Source: Oscillospiraceae bacterium (lineage in GTDB: Bacteria > Bacillota > Clostridia > Oscillospirales > Ruminococcaceae). From it: 62,091 nt of DNA. Made by a program: the position numbers and the translations under genes. The stretch is taken from positions 1 to 62,091 of the forward strand of contig WRLK01000012.1 in NCBI GenBank assembly GCA_009777635.1, in the 5' to 3' direction. Shown one piece after another: positions 50,082 to 59,124 of the stretch. The notes under the pieces were generated by a model, which was not told the DNA's origin, did not search any database, and saw nothing but the letters and a program-made list of their open reading frames with translations. Position 1 is the first letter of the stretch. Every line of letters begins with the position of its first letter.

Positions 50082-51848
50082 ATGGCTTTTGACGGTGCTT
50101 TTTTAAGCAAAGTAAGAAATGAACTGTACGCTGGCGCAATAGGTTCACGCATCGATAAAATCTCACAGCCTTCACGCGAAGAGCTCATCATACTTCTACG
50201 GGGGCGCGACGGCGGCAGGCGGCTGCTTTTGTCGGCAAACGCAGGCTCATCACGCATTCATTTTACGAATACCGCTCCCGATAACCCGAAGACTCCGCCG
50301 ATGTTTTGCATGCTGCTGCGTAAGTACTTATCCGGCGCAAAATTCAAATCCATGCGCCAAATAGGGCTCGATCGGAGCCTTTTCCTTGACTTTGAGGCGA
50401 CAAACGAGCTTGGAGACCCTTTGACGCTGACCATTGCCGTTGAAATTATGGGCCGGCATAGCAACATTATCTTAATTAAGGATGAAAACCGTATTATCGA
50501 CGCCATCAAGCGCATCGATTTTGAGACGTCGCGCGTCAGGCAGATTTTGCCCGGGATGCTTTACGAGCCGCCGCCCGCGCAGGACAAGCTCAATCCGCTT
50601 GAATCTTCCGCTGCCGAGATGATAGCGCAAGTCCGCTTTGGGCGAGATATAGAGCTTTCAAACGCTCTGTTGGAAAGGATTCAGGGAGTTTCGCCCATCG
50701 TTTGCCGCGAAATTGCCCATTTTGCGACGCGCGGTGTTGAAACGAATGCGCACGATCTGTCCGAAAACCAGGTCGAGCGGCTTAGCTACGCGCTTAGCGC
50801 CTTTATTGACGGCTTAAAAACCGGTAAATGCACCCCGACTATTGTCTGCGAGGCGGATGGGCGTCCGCGAGACTTCACATTCATGCCGGTGACGCAATAC
50901 GGCGCGGCGCGCCTCACCCGCGAATATGCGTCATGCGGCGATTTGCTGGATGCTTTTTACTCGGAGCGCGATAACATGGAGCGCATCAAACAGCGATCCG
51001 GCGGCCTTTTGAAGCTGCTTGCAAATACTTCCGACAGGATACGCCGCAAGGTCGCCGTCCAGCGCGAGGAGCTGAAGGAATGCGCCGGACGGGAGCAGCT
51101 TAAGATAAAAGGGGATATTATAAGCGCAAATTTGTATGCACTTCAAAAAGGTAATAAAACCGTTAGATTACCGAATTTTTATGATTCTGCCGGCGATGAA
51201 ATTGAAATCGAGCTCGACCCGCGGCTGACGCCTCCGCAGAACGCGCAGCGTTATTACGCGCTTTACCGCAAGGCCGACACCGCCGAAAAAAAACTCGCCT
51301 CGTTGATCGAACAAGGCGAGCAGGAGCTATTGTACATTGACTCGGTATTTGACGCATTAACTCGCTCTTCGGGGCTCGGGGAGCTCGATGCGATCCGCGA
51401 GGAGCTTGCTCAGGGCAGGTATATACGGCGGCAGAATAGGCAGGCAAAACTAAAGCGTCATGAGAAGCTGCCCCCGTTGCGCTACCGCTCATCGGACGGG
51501 CACTTGATTTTAGCCGGCCGCAATAATACGCAAAACGATAAGCTCACATTAAAAGATAGCCGGAATACCGATATTTGGCTTCATACGCAAAAGATTCACG
51601 GTGCTCATGTTGTGATTATTGTTGATGATTCAAATATTACAGATAATACAATCAAGGAAGCCGCCATTATTGCAGCATATCAATCTCAGGCGAGAAAATC
51701 GGGCAAGGTTCCGGTCGATTACACCTTGGTAAAGCATGTGAAAAAACCTTCCGGAGCAAAGCCTGGGATGGTCATTTATGACCATTATAAAACGGTTTAT
51801 GTTGACCCCGATGAAGAGCTTGTAAACTCACTTCTTGAAAAAAGGTAG
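50082..51848 (+). CDS. rqcH: RqcH (NFACT-family, Rqc2 homologue)
   Basis: 588 residues. The NFACT-N domain (AFDGAFLSKVRNELYAG, RIDKISQPSREELIILLRG) is followed by a helical and coiled-coil middle, and the NFACT-R/DUF814 domain with TDIWLHTQKIHGAHVVI near the C-terminus. RqcH binds split 50S subunits and adds C-terminal alanine tails to stalled peptides. Formerly named fibronectin-binding protein. It follows the Nif3-like gene after 22 bases. Confidence 0.92.
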   Translation: MAFDGAFLSKVRNELYAGAIGSRIDKISQPSREELIILLRGRDGGRRLLLSANAGSSRIHFTNTAPDNPKTPPMFCMLLRKYLSGAKFKSMRQIGLDRSLFLDFEATNELGDPLTLTIAVEIMGRHSNIILIKDENRIIDAIKRIDFETSRVRQILPGMLYEPPPAQDKLNPLESSAAEMIAQVRFGRDIELSNALLERIQGVSPIVCREIAHFATRGVETNAHDLSENQVERLSYALSAFIDGLKTGKCTPTIVCEADGRPRDFTFMPVTQYGAARLTREYASCGDLLDAFYSERDNMERIKQRSGGLLKLLANTSDRIRRKVAVQREELKECAGREQLKIKGDIISANLYALQKGNKTVRLPNFYDSAGDEIEIELDPRLTPPQNAQRYYALYRKADTAEKKLASLIEQGEQELLYIDSVFDALTRSSGLGELDAIREELAQGRYIRRQNRQAKLKRHEKLPPLRYRSSDGHLILAGRNNTQNDKLTLKDSRNTDIWLHTQKIHGAHVVIIVDDSNITDNTIKEAAIIAAYQSQARKSGKVPVDYTLVKHVKKPSGAKPGMVIYDHYKTVYVDPDEELVNSLLEKR

Positions 51849-51907
51849 CCACTTTCGGCACATAGTGTTCAATGTGTTTTTTGTGATTATTATACACTTA
51901 TATCATA

Positions 51908-52657
51908 TTAAAAATCATATGATAGAAGAAGTATTCCCATTAGGACAGGCTGGTGAAGCAAATATATGATGATTGTATGCCGCCCGATTTTAGATAAAAT
52001 TTGAAAGCGCGTTTTGTAAGCCCATGCGGGGAAAAAATCCCGGATAAACAAAACCCCCGCATACGAGCCCGCAAAATACAAAAATAAATGCGGAATCAGG
52101 GGGAAGTAATCGGAGCCCGCCGCGTAAAATCCAAGCGGCAAAAGATATGGGTTTTCGTAGAGAAAAGCCGGTAATGTTACGGTAAAAACGCCGGGCAATC
52201 CCAAATATCCCGACGATAGCCGACTTGTAAAAACGTACAGGAACAGAAAAACGGGTATGCCTGTTACCGGCGGCATCCGGTCTAAAGCCGGTCGCAAAAG
52301 CGCAAATAAAATCATGGCCGCGCCCATAAAATGCAGAATCCCGAAATAGATGAGCTCACTCGGCATGAAAATAAGCGTTACGACCGTAAGCAGCATTCCG
52401 AGCAGAAATGTTTTTATTCCGCGCTTTACATTGCTTTTGGAATAACGGCAGGAAATTCCCGAAAGCACAATAAACGTGCCCGCTATCAGCGGCTGGATGT
52501 AAGGCATGGCAAAGCTGCGGTAAAATGGGACGTCAACGCCAAATATAAATACCAGATTATATCCCAGATGATACAGTATCATCAGTATGATATCTGCCCC
52601 GCGTATCTCGTCTAAAAGTCCGGCACGCCTCAATTTGACGCTATTTGCTTGTTCCAT
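51908..52657 (-). CDS. DUF1624 heparan-alpha-glucosaminide acetyltransferase-like membrane protein
   Basis: 249 residues with about seven membrane segments. The N-terminal LLDEIRGADIILMILYHLGYNL and FGILHFMGAAMILFA match the DUF1624 family, related to lysosomal HGSNAT acyltransferases. A role in acylating a surface glycan is possible but not shown. The gene ends near rqcH; 51849-51907 holds no clear terminator. Confidence 0.75.
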   Translation of the reverse strand: MEQANSVKLRRAGLLDEIRGADIILMILYHLGYNLVFIFGVDVPFYRSFAMPYIQPLIAGTFIVLSGISCRYSKSNVKRGIKTFLLGMLLTVVTLIFMPSELIYFGILHFMGAAMILFALLRPALDRMPPVTGIPVFLFLYVFTSRLSSGYLGLPGVFTVTLPAFLYENPYLLPLGFYAAGSDYFPLIPHLFLYFAGSYAGVLFIRDFFPAWAYKTRFQILSKIGRHTIIIYLLHQPVLMGILLLSYDF

Positions 52658-52696
52658 TCCAAATCCTCATAATTGTTTTATCTGTTATATCTATAA

Positions 52697-53209
52697 TTAT
52701 AACGGTATGTACTCATCTATGATTCTTCTTGCCGCATCGTTATCCGCGAGCATCAGCATGATAATATAATCTCCCTGGTCGTAAATAACGGCGTTTTGCG
52801 AGATGGGGTACGCATCGAGGATATCGTAGTTTTCGAACTGTGCCATGCGTTTTTCCTTGTATTTGCTCAGGGCAAGCTGAACGTCCTCGCGCCGGTCGGA
52901 TTTCGGCTCTATGATCAAGACATCCGAAAGCCCGCCGGTCGGGTCGGATATCTTCCCGTAAAACGCGTCAACATCACGTTCCCTGATACCGATCAGCTCC
53001 TCAATTTGCAGCGCGGTCACGGGGTTTGCTTTATACTCTTCCAGCGAAGAATAGATTTTATCAACCGCTTTTTGCGGCTCTGCGACGGTTACGGCTTCCC
53101 TTATGTTTGCTTGCTCGGGCACGGCTACCGCTGTGTCGTTTTGCCGGCATCCTGACGCTAAGATAAGCAAAATCAGTATAATCATCGCATAAATGTAAAA
53201 TGATCTCAT
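52697..53209 (-). CDS. DUF4358 lipoprotein
   Basis: 170 residues. The signal peptide ends in LASGC (lipobox at about residues 17-21). The rest has the DUF4358 pattern ILDAYPISQNAVIYDQGDYIIMLMLADNDAARRIIDE near the C-terminus. Function unknown. Located 39 bases before the DUF1624 gene on the same strand, possibly one transcript from the promoter at 53248-53277. Confidence 0.75.
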   Translation of the reverse strand: MRSFYIYAMIILILLILASGCRQNDTAVAVPEQANIREAVTVAEPQKAVDKIYSSLEEYKANPVTALQIEELIGIRERDVDAFYGKISDPTGGLSDVLIIEPKSDRREDVQLALSKYKEKRMAQFENYDILDAYPISQNAVIYDQGDYIIMLMLADNDAARRIIDEYIPL

Positions 53210-53247
53210 CGTATTTCCTCCATGGGATATTCTTAGGTTTATGACTT

Positions 53248-53277
53248 AGAATAGACCATTACCTTGATTTCTGTCAA
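53248..53277 (-). promoter_or_regulatory. Promoter of the DUF4358-DUF1624 unit
   Basis: On the minus strand TTGACA (53272-53277), an 18-base spacer and TATTCT (53248-53253), about 40 bases before the ATG. Confidence 0.6.
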
Positions 53278-53347
53278 GCATTTTTAACAGAATTTGCGAA
53301 TAATTTAACAATCTGGTTTATAATATTGCTATAATTTATATTTTTCT

Positions 53348-53376
53348 TTGGATTTGACTTTTAAATATGCTATACT
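53348..53376 (+). promoter_or_regulatory. Promoter of the NERD-like gene
   Basis: TTGGAT (53348-53353), a 17-base spacer and TATACT (53371-53376), 34 bases before the ATG. Confidence 0.55.
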
Positions 53377-53410
53377 TTACTTAAGTTATAACGCAAGGGG
53401 TTCGTATCAT

Positions 53411-53998
53411 ATGCAGGATACTTTATTCATTTTTACCGCTGTTTGCCTGTTTATCGCCGTACTTTTGCTTCTTTTGTATTTAAGGCGCGAAATGTTCGAT
53501 ACGCGCGGTAAATCGGCGCCCCGGGCCACGGCGCGCGTCCTTTCGCAGTTTGCGTTTTTGCGCCGTTTTAAGGTGTTGTCTAACGTAAATCTCGGCGACG
53601 GTCTTGCAGCCGAAAACATACTGATTGGATATTTCGGCATCCTGCTGATCCATACGCTCGGCGCAAAGGGGAATTATTACGGCACCCTTTCCGGTGAGCA
53701 GTGGTCGGTCGTCCTGAATGATAAAAGGACGCATCTTCAAAACCCCGTTTTGCTGATGCAGCGGCAGTCGGCGGCAATCCGCACGCTTCTCTCGAAGAAA
53801 AAGCTCTATAACATACCGATAGAGTGCATCGTTTACATATCGAACAAATCTTCGAAAACAACCGTATCCATTACGAATAACGGGGAGATTCTGATGCCGG
53901 GCAAGCTTTCGGGATACCTTGACAAGACTAAATTTGAAAAGGATTTGGGGCTGGACATCGATCAAATCGTAAAATCCATCACCGATTCCGATTTTTAG
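53411..53998 (+). CDS. Membrane-anchored NERD-like domain protein, catalytic residues missing
   Basis: 195 residues. One N-terminal membrane segment (about 5-24). The domain from about residue 50 follows the NERD (nuclease-related) pattern: VLSNVNLGDGLAAENILIG, GAKGNYYGTLSGEQW, HLQNPVLLMQRQSAAIRTLL, CIVYISNKSSKTTVSI. The catalytic residues expected around EIDH and ETK are AENI and HTL here, so nuclease activity is unlikely. The ATG at 53411 is the likely start (AAGGGG upstream); an earlier in-frame ATG lacks a site. Single gene unit. Confidence 0.6.
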   Translation: MQDTLFIFTAVCLFIAVLLLLLYLRREMFDTRGKSAPRATARVLSQFAFLRRFKVLSNVNLGDGLAAENILIGYFGILLIHTLGAKGNYYGTLSGEQWSVVLNDKRTHLQNPVLLMQRQSAAIRTLLSKKKLYNIPIECIVYISNKSSKTTVSITNNGEILMPGKLSGYLDKTKFEKDLGLDIDQIVKSITDSDF

Positions 53999-54104
53999 AA
54001 GCCGTTCTCATAGACGGGAAATGACGGTTAAATCGCCGTGGTAATGGTGTTTTGAGCTATTGGAACAGCTTTTTAATATTAGATCGAAAGGAATGACTAC
54101 AAAC

Positions 54105-55187
54105 ATGGCAAGAGTTTTCAATTTTTCACCCGGACCCTCCACCCTGCCCGAAGCGGTACTTAAAAAAGCGGCGTCGGAGCTGCTTGAATACGGCAAAAGC
54201 GGCCAGTCGGTCATGGAAATGAGCCACCGCTCAAAAGAATACGACGCTATCATCAAGTCCTGCGAATCGGATTTGCGGGAGCTCATGGGTATACCGGAAA
54301 ACTACAAGGTTTTGTTTTTGCAGGGCGGAGCGTCGCTGCAATTTGCAGGTATCCCCATGAATTTGCTGAATAAAACGGGAAAAGCTGATTATATAGTCTC
54401 GGGACAGTTCTCGAACAAGGCGTTTCAGGAAGGCCAAAAGTACGGCGAGGTTACTTGCGTTGCGACAAGCAAACCCGATAATTTCGCAAGGATTCCCGAG
54501 CTTAACAAGTCGAAGTGCAACCCAGACGCAGATTATTTCCATATCTGCCAGAACAACACGATTTACGGCACGCGCTTTACAAGCCTGCCCGATACGGGGA
54601 GCGTCCCGCTTGTCGCCGACATGAGCTCGTGCATTTTAAGCGAGCCCTGCGACGTTGCGAAGTACGGGCTGATTTACGCAGGCGCACAGAAAAACATAGC
54701 TCCGGCGGGGCTTACGCTGGTGGTTGTCCGCGAGGACCTGATCGGGAACGCAAGGCCCGAGACCCCGTCGATCATGGATTACAAAAACATGGCCGACAAC
54801 GACTCCATGGCCAACACGCCGCCCTGCTACACCATCTATATGATGGGGCTTGTTTTAGACTGGATCAAATCCGAATTCGGCTGCCTTGCGGGTATGAAAG
54901 CCCACAATGAGAAAAAAGCCAAAATCCTTTATGATTTCCTTGATTCTTCATCGCTCTTCAAGCCCACCGCGCTCAAGTCGGACCGTTCGCTCATGAACGT
55001 CACCTTTGTGACCGGCTGCGACGAAACCGACAAAAAGTTCTGCGCGGAAGCCGCGAAAAACGGGCTTATAAACCTGAAAGGCCACCGCTCCGTCGGCGGT
55101 ATGAGGGCGTCTATCTACAACGCCATGCCGATCGAGGGCGTCGGGAAGCTGGTCGAATTTATGAAGGAGTTTGAACAAAATGCGTAA
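54105..55187 (+). CDS. serC: Phosphoserine aminotransferase
   Basis: 360-residue PLP enzyme converting 3-phosphohydroxypyruvate to phosphoserine. N-terminus ARVFNFSPGPSTLPEAVL, VLFLQGGASLQFAGIPMN and the PLP-lysine region YAGAQKNIAPAG are characteristic. The ATG at 54105 gives the standard length; an ATG at 54093 (four codons earlier) lies one base after the GAAAGG site and is unlikely. The leader 54000-54104 shows no riboswitch that I recognise. It overlaps serA by 8 bases. Confidence 0.93.
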   Translation: MARVFNFSPGPSTLPEAVLKKAASELLEYGKSGQSVMEMSHRSKEYDAIIKSCESDLRELMGIPENYKVLFLQGGASLQFAGIPMNLLNKTGKADYIVSGQFSNKAFQEGQKYGEVTCVATSKPDNFARIPELNKSKCNPDADYFHICQNNTIYGTRFTSLPDTGSVPLVADMSSCILSEPCDVAKYGLIYAGAQKNIAPAGLTLVVVREDLIGNARPETPSIMDYKNMADNDSMANTPPCYTIYMMGLVLDWIKSEFGCLAGMKAHNEKKAKILYDFLDSSSLFKPTALKSDRSLMNVTFVTGCDETDKKFCAEAAKNGLINLKGHRSVGGMRASIYNAMPIEGVGKLVEFMKEFEQNA

Positions 55188-56337
55188 AATAAAGCTCATG
55201 AACAAAATCAGCCCCTCCGGCCTTGAAATCCTCGAAAACGCGGGATACAAATGCGCTGAGGACATCGAAAGCCCCGACGGCATGATCGTCCGGTCGGCGT
55301 CGCTGCACGATACCCCAATACCGTCATCGGTGCGCGGAATCGCAAGGGCCGGCGCCGGTACGAACAACATCCCCATCGACAAATGCAGCGAAATCGGCGT
55401 CGTCGTTTTCAATACCCCCGGCGGCAACGCGAACGCCGTTAAAGAGCTCACCATTATGGGGATGCTGCTGTCCGCGCGGAAAAGCTTCCCCGGCATGCAG
55501 TGGGTGCAGAGCTTAAAGGGCAAAGGCGGCGAAGTACCGAAGCTCGTCGAAAAGGAAAAGTCAAAATACACGGGCCCGGAGCTCAAGGGCAAAAAACTCG
55601 GCGTGGTCGGGCTTGGCGCGATCGGTATCATGGTCGCCAACACGGCTTCGCACTTTGGAATGGAGATTTACGGCTACGACCCTTACCTTTCGGTTGACGC
55701 TGCATGGAACCTTTCAAGAAACGTAAAGCACGCAAAGTCCTTAAAAGAAATCTACGAAAACTGCGATTTCATTTCCCTGCACGTTCCGCTCAACGGCGAG
55801 ACGCGCGGCATGGTAAACTCGCAGTCCATCGCGACGATGAAGCCGGGCGTCAGAATCCTCAACTTCTCCCGCGCGGAGCTTGTCGACGACGCCGATATGC
55901 TGGCGGCCCTCGACGACAAGCAAGTCTACTGCTATGTCACGGATTTCCCAAATGACGCGGTGTTGGGGCATCCGGGCGTGATTGCGCTGCCCCATCTCGG
56001 GGCCTCAACGCCGGAATCCGAGGATAACTGCGCTGAGATGGCGGCCGTCCAGTTAAAGGAGTTCCTGGAAAACGGCAACATCAAAAATTCCGTAAACATG
56101 CCCGACATTTATGTCGAGCGCTCGTCGAAACCGCGTATCACGGTCATACACGAAAACAAGCCCACCATGATTTCGCAAATTACCGGAGCCGTCGGCCAAA
56201 ACATCAATAACCTGCTTAATAATTCAAAGGGCGACTACGCGTACCTGCTCATCGACCTCGACGAGGAGGTCTCGACCGACGTGCTTTCCAAATTAAGCGC
56301 AATCGACGGCGTTATCAGGGTTCGGGCGATTAAATAA
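55180..56337 (+). CDS. serA: 3-phosphoglycerate dehydrogenase
   Basis: 385 residues. The NAD-binding Rossmann motif is GVVGLGAIG (about residue 145), with RAGAGTNNIPID, catalytic-site NFSRAELVDD and LPHLGASTPESEDN. A C-terminal ACT domain of about 80 residues (PRITVIHENKPTMISQITGAV) would bind serine for feedback inhibition. It lacks the longer insert of the type I enzymes. First step of serine synthesis with serC in one operon. ATG at 55180 with AAGGAG 10 bases upstream. Confidence 0.93.
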   Translation: MRKIKLMNKISPSGLEILENAGYKCAEDIESPDGMIVRSASLHDTPIPSSVRGIARAGAGTNNIPIDKCSEIGVVVFNTPGGNANAVKELTIMGMLLSARKSFPGMQWVQSLKGKGGEVPKLVEKEKSKYTGPELKGKKLGVVGLGAIGIMVANTASHFGMEIYGYDPYLSVDAAWNLSRNVKHAKSLKEIYENCDFISLHVPLNGETRGMVNSQSIATMKPGVRILNFSRAELVDDADMLAALDDKQVYCYVTDFPNDAVLGHPGVIALPHLGASTPESEDNCAEMAAVQLKEFLENGNIKNSVNMPDIYVERSSKPRITVIHENKPTMISQITGAVGQNINNLLNNSKGDYAYLLIDLDEEVSTDVLSKLSAIDGVIRVRAIK

Positions 56338-56367
56338 CTTGTCCGTGCAAGTAGGCAGAGGTGAATA

Positions 56368-57642
56368 ATGCCGGAATTAACCGAAAATATCATTGACGCG
56401 GAGCGCGCGGTCTTAGTTTCAGTGGATACAGGTGCGTTTGACGCCGAGACTTCCCTCGCGGAGCTTTCGGAGCTTGCCGATGCCGCCGGTATCGAAACGG
56501 TTGCCGAAATCATACAAAAGCGCCCGGACGTCGATAAGGCGACGTGCGTGGGCTCTGGCAAGCTTGAGGAGCTTTCGGGATACGTAAAATCCCTTGACGC
56601 CTCGATGATCCTCTTTGACTGCGAACTTTCAGCGACACAGCTTCGGAATATCGAGAAAGCATGTGATACGGCGGTGATTGACCGCACCATGCTGATTTTG
56701 GAGATTTTCGCCCGTCGCGCCCAAAGCCGCGAGGGCAAGGTTCAGGTCGAGCTTGCAAGAAACCGCTACATGTTGCCGCGGCTTTCCGGTCTCGGCAAAA
56801 GCCTGTCGCGGCTTGGCGGCGGCGGTGGCGCCGCCGGCGCGGGCGCCCGGCGCGGAAAGGGCGAGACCATGCTTGAGCTTGACCGCAGGCATCTGCGCCG
56901 CAGGATACAACTGCTGGAATCCCAGCTTGAGGGGCTTGAGAAGCGGCGCGGCGAGATGCGCCGGAGACGGCGCAAGGACGACGTTGTGACCGCCGCTATC
57001 GTCGGATACACGAACGTCGGCAAGTCCACGCTGTTAAACGCGCTGACAGACGCGGGCGTCCTTGCCGAGGACAAGCTTTTCGCCACCCTCGACCCCACGG
57101 CAAGGGCCTTGAGCCTGCCGATGGGGCGAAGCGTGATGCTGATCGACACGGTCGGGCTGATCCGCCGGTTGCCGCACCATCTTGTAGAGGCTTTTAAATC
57201 AACGCTTGAGGAGGCTGTCCACGCAGATTTGCTTTTAAACGTCTGCGATGCTTCAAGTAACGACGCCGAATTGCAAATCAAAGTCACAAACGACGTCCTT
57301 AAGAGTCTGGGCGTGATGGATACGCCTGTCCTCACCGTTTTAAACAAATGCGACCTTATAAAGGAAATCGCGCCGGTTTCCGGTATGAATACGGTTGCGG
57401 TATCAGCAAAAACGCATTTTGGATTTGAAAACCTGCTTCATAAAATCGAGGAGTTGCTTCCGCCCGCCCAGCGTCGCATGCGGCTTCTGATTCCGTATGA
57501 ACAAAGCGGGTTTATCGCCGAAATACGCAAGAGCGGCAAAATTTTCGAGGAGAAGTACGTGGAAAACGGTACGGAAATCGACGCGCTTATCGATAAAAAG
57601 TTAGTCGGCAAGGCGTCGGCGTTTACCAGACCTCTTGCGTAA
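56368..57642 (+). CDS. hflX: GTPase HflX
   Basis: 424 residues. N-terminal HflX domain with ELSELADAAGIETVAEIIQKR and SREGKVQVELARNRYMLPRLSGLG, a glycine-rich linker (LGGGGGAAGAGARRGKGE), and the G domain: G1 GYTNVGKST, G3 DTVGLIRRLP, G4 NKCD. It splits stalled or hibernating 70S ribosomes. AGAGGTG precedes the ATG. 30 bases after serA, probably a separate function in the same transcript. Confidence 0.92.
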   Translation: MPELTENIIDAERAVLVSVDTGAFDAETSLAELSELADAAGIETVAEIIQKRPDVDKATCVGSGKLEELSGYVKSLDASMILFDCELSATQLRNIEKACDTAVIDRTMLILEIFARRAQSREGKVQVELARNRYMLPRLSGLGKSLSRLGGGGGAAGAGARRGKGETMLELDRRHLRRRIQLLESQLEGLEKRRGEMRRRRRKDDVVTAAIVGYTNVGKSTLLNALTDAGVLAEDKLFATLDPTARALSLPMGRSVMLIDTVGLIRRLPHHLVEAFKSTLEEAVHADLLLNVCDASSNDAELQIKVTNDVLKSLGVMDTPVLTVLNKCDLIKEIAPVSGMNTVAVSAKTHFGFENLLHKIEELLPPAQRRMRLLIPYEQSGFIAEIRKSGKIFEEKYVENGTEIDALIDKKLVGKASAFTRPLA

Positions 57643-57671
57643 GAGGTCTGCTGTGTAGAGGAGGGGTTTTC

Positions 57672-58094
57672 TTGTTAAAAGGCATTTCAAGCATCCTGTC
57701 GCCTGAGCTTTTAAAAATCCTGATGGAAATGGGGCATGGCGATGAAATCGTAATCGGCGACGGCAATTTCCCGGCACAGAGCATGGGGCGGCGCGTAGTA
57801 AGGCTTGACGGGCACGGCGTGCCTGAAATCTTAGACGCGGTGATGGCGCTGTTCCCGCTCGACCAGTTCGTCGAAAGGCCCGCAGCGCTCATGAATGTGC
57901 CGGACTTCGAACCGGAGCCGCCAATCTGGCAAACATACCGCGAAATCATCGGAAAACACGAGGAGCTATCAGGCTTTGAGCTTGTGGAACGGTTCTCCTT
58001 TTATGACCGCGCTACAATGGCATACGCCATCGTCGCGACGGGAGAATCCGCAATCTACGCGAATATTATACTGAAAAAGGGCGTTATACAATAG
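57672..58094 (+). CDS. RbsD/FucU-family sugar mutarotase-like protein
   Basis: 140 residues. The family motifs GHGDEIVIGDGNFPAQSMG (catalytic histidine region) and VERFSFYDRATMAYAIVATGE are clear; FucU (fucose mutarotase) is a closer match than RbsD by the FERP-like VERPAALMNVP segment. The enzyme interconverts anomers of free sugars. The TTG start follows GAGGAGGGG by about 6 bases. No fucose or ribose transport gene is in the window, so the substrate is uncertain. Confidence 0.85.
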   Translation: MLKGISSILSPELLKILMEMGHGDEIVIGDGNFPAQSMGRRVVRLDGHGVPEILDAVMALFPLDQFVERPAALMNVPDFEPEPPIWQTYREIIGKHEELSGFELVERFSFYDRATMAYAIVATGESAIYANIILKKGVIQ

Positions 58095-58099
58095 ATTTT

Positions 58100-58125
58100 G
58101 CCGCGGAAGGAGAACCTCCCGCGGC
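58100..58125 (+). terminator. Hairpin after the RbsD/FucU-like gene
   Basis: GCCGCGG / CCGCGGC (58100-58106 with 58119-58125) with further partial pairing, followed by TATCTTT. First of three hairpins in the 315-base intergenic region. Confidence 0.6.
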
Positions 58126-58148
58126 TATCTTTAAGAAAAACGTCTACG

Positions 58149-58196
58149 CCGAGGCGGCTGCTCGGGGGCGCGGCTTGCGCCACCGCCAAGGCTCGG
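58149..58196. other. GC-rich nested hairpin in the 58.1 kb intergenic region
   Basis: CCGAG / CTCGG, GGCGG / CCGCC and GGCGC-GGCTT-GCGCC are nested between 58149 and 58196. It is followed by TTTCTC. No homologue is seen elsewhere in the window. Confidence 0.5.
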
Positions 58197-58219
58197 TTTC
58201 TCAAAGCGAAAATATTATA

Positions 58220-58258
58220 AACCCCCGGATGCTACAGTCTATGCAGCATCCGGGGGTT
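58220..58258 (-). terminator. Strong hairpin downstream of the hydrolase gene
   Basis: A perfect 14-bp stem AACCCCCGGATGCT / AGCATCCGGGGGTT (58220-58233 with 58245-58258), followed on the minus strand by TATAATATTTTC. It lies 150 bases after the hydrolase stop; the intervening 58260-58409 holds nothing I recognise. Confidence 0.6.
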
Positions 58259-58409
58259 CGGTACTGGCGCTTCTCTTGCCGGCCTGTTAAGTTTTCGCGT
58301 TCGCCGCGCGGTTTTATCCGGTCCGTGCAGGGATAAAGCATGGGAATATTGTTTTATTATATTATTTATGGTTATATAAGCCTCTTTAGGATTTTGAGGA
58401 TGATGAGTC

Positions 58410-59114
58410 TTATACTGTTCCGATATGCTTGTCGAGCCAGCCGTTAAGAAAGGCCAACTGCCATTCCTCATGAAACCAATGCTCGCTTCCCTCTAAAACA
58501 GTTAAGCCGCAATGAAACCGTTTCGAGAAGTTTTCGGCTACATCACGCGCTGTCAGATTATCCTTCGAGCCATAAAGGATTTCCGTTGGAGCCTCCCATT
58601 TACCAATTGGGTTTTCCCTTGCGTAACAATAATAATCCCAATACAGCGTTTCGCCCATTGGAGTAGGGATTTCCCGCCTTTCCTCCAGCTCTTTTTCGCT
58701 AACGCCAAACCGCTTCATCATTTTTTGTATCAAATGCTCCATATCAAGCACGGGGGAAAGAAGCAGGCTTTTTTTAAGGGGAAAATTCTGATACGCAAGC
58801 AAGCTAAAATAAGCGCCTAGGCTGCTCCCAAACAAACAAAGACTGCTCCAATTCTGCCGGGCATATTTGCCGATAACACCTAAGTCATGAACGGCGTTCC
58901 AAGCCATGCAGGGATAATCTTCGTCTTTGCGTTCGCCATGTTCAGGAAGGTCAAAGCTTAAAGCCTGAAACCCTTTCGATACTGCCTTTTCGGCAAAGCC
59001 CTGCGCTTCTTCTTTGTTTGAATGCTTTCCGTGCACGCATATGTATGCGCAATCCGATTTTTCTCCCCAGAGAATAACCGGAATATTGCCAACCTTATAT
59101 ATTTTTTTCTTCAT
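58410..59114 (-). CDS. Alpha/beta hydrolase
   Basis: 234 residues, no signal peptide. CVHGKHSNKEEAQGFAEKA is the first strand and loop, SFDLPEHGER the second, LFGSSLGAYFSLLA the nucleophile elbow (GxSxG-type with Ser), and a late SEHWFHEEWQ the catalytic histidine region. An acyl esterase or peptidase role is likely; the substrate is unknown. The ATG at 59114 (MKKKIYKVGN) has AGG about 11 bases upstream. It begins 11 bases after ilvN and may be cotranscribed. Confidence 0.78.
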   Translation of the reverse strand: MKKKIYKVGNIPVILWGEKSDCAYICVHGKHSNKEEAQGFAEKAVSKGFQALSFDLPEHGERKDEDYPCMAWNAVHDLGVIGKYARQNWSSLCLFGSSLGAYFSLLAYQNFPLKKSLLLSPVLDMEHLIQKMMKRFGVSEKELEERREIPTPMGETLYWDYYCYARENPIGKWEAPTEILYGSKDNLTARDVAENFSKRFHCGLTVLEGSEHWFHEEWQLAFLNGWLDKHIGTV

Positions 59115-59124
59115 AAGAAAAAAC

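Noticed and set aside
54000-54104. Riboswitch or T-box in the serC leader
   Set aside because: No T-box motif (TGGNACC), no recognised serine-related aptamer, and only a weak 4-base stem.
58232-58471. 79-codon minus-strand ORF downstream of the hydrolase
   Set aside because: It overlaps the hydrolase end and a strong hairpin, has no ribosome-binding site and a low-complexity product.
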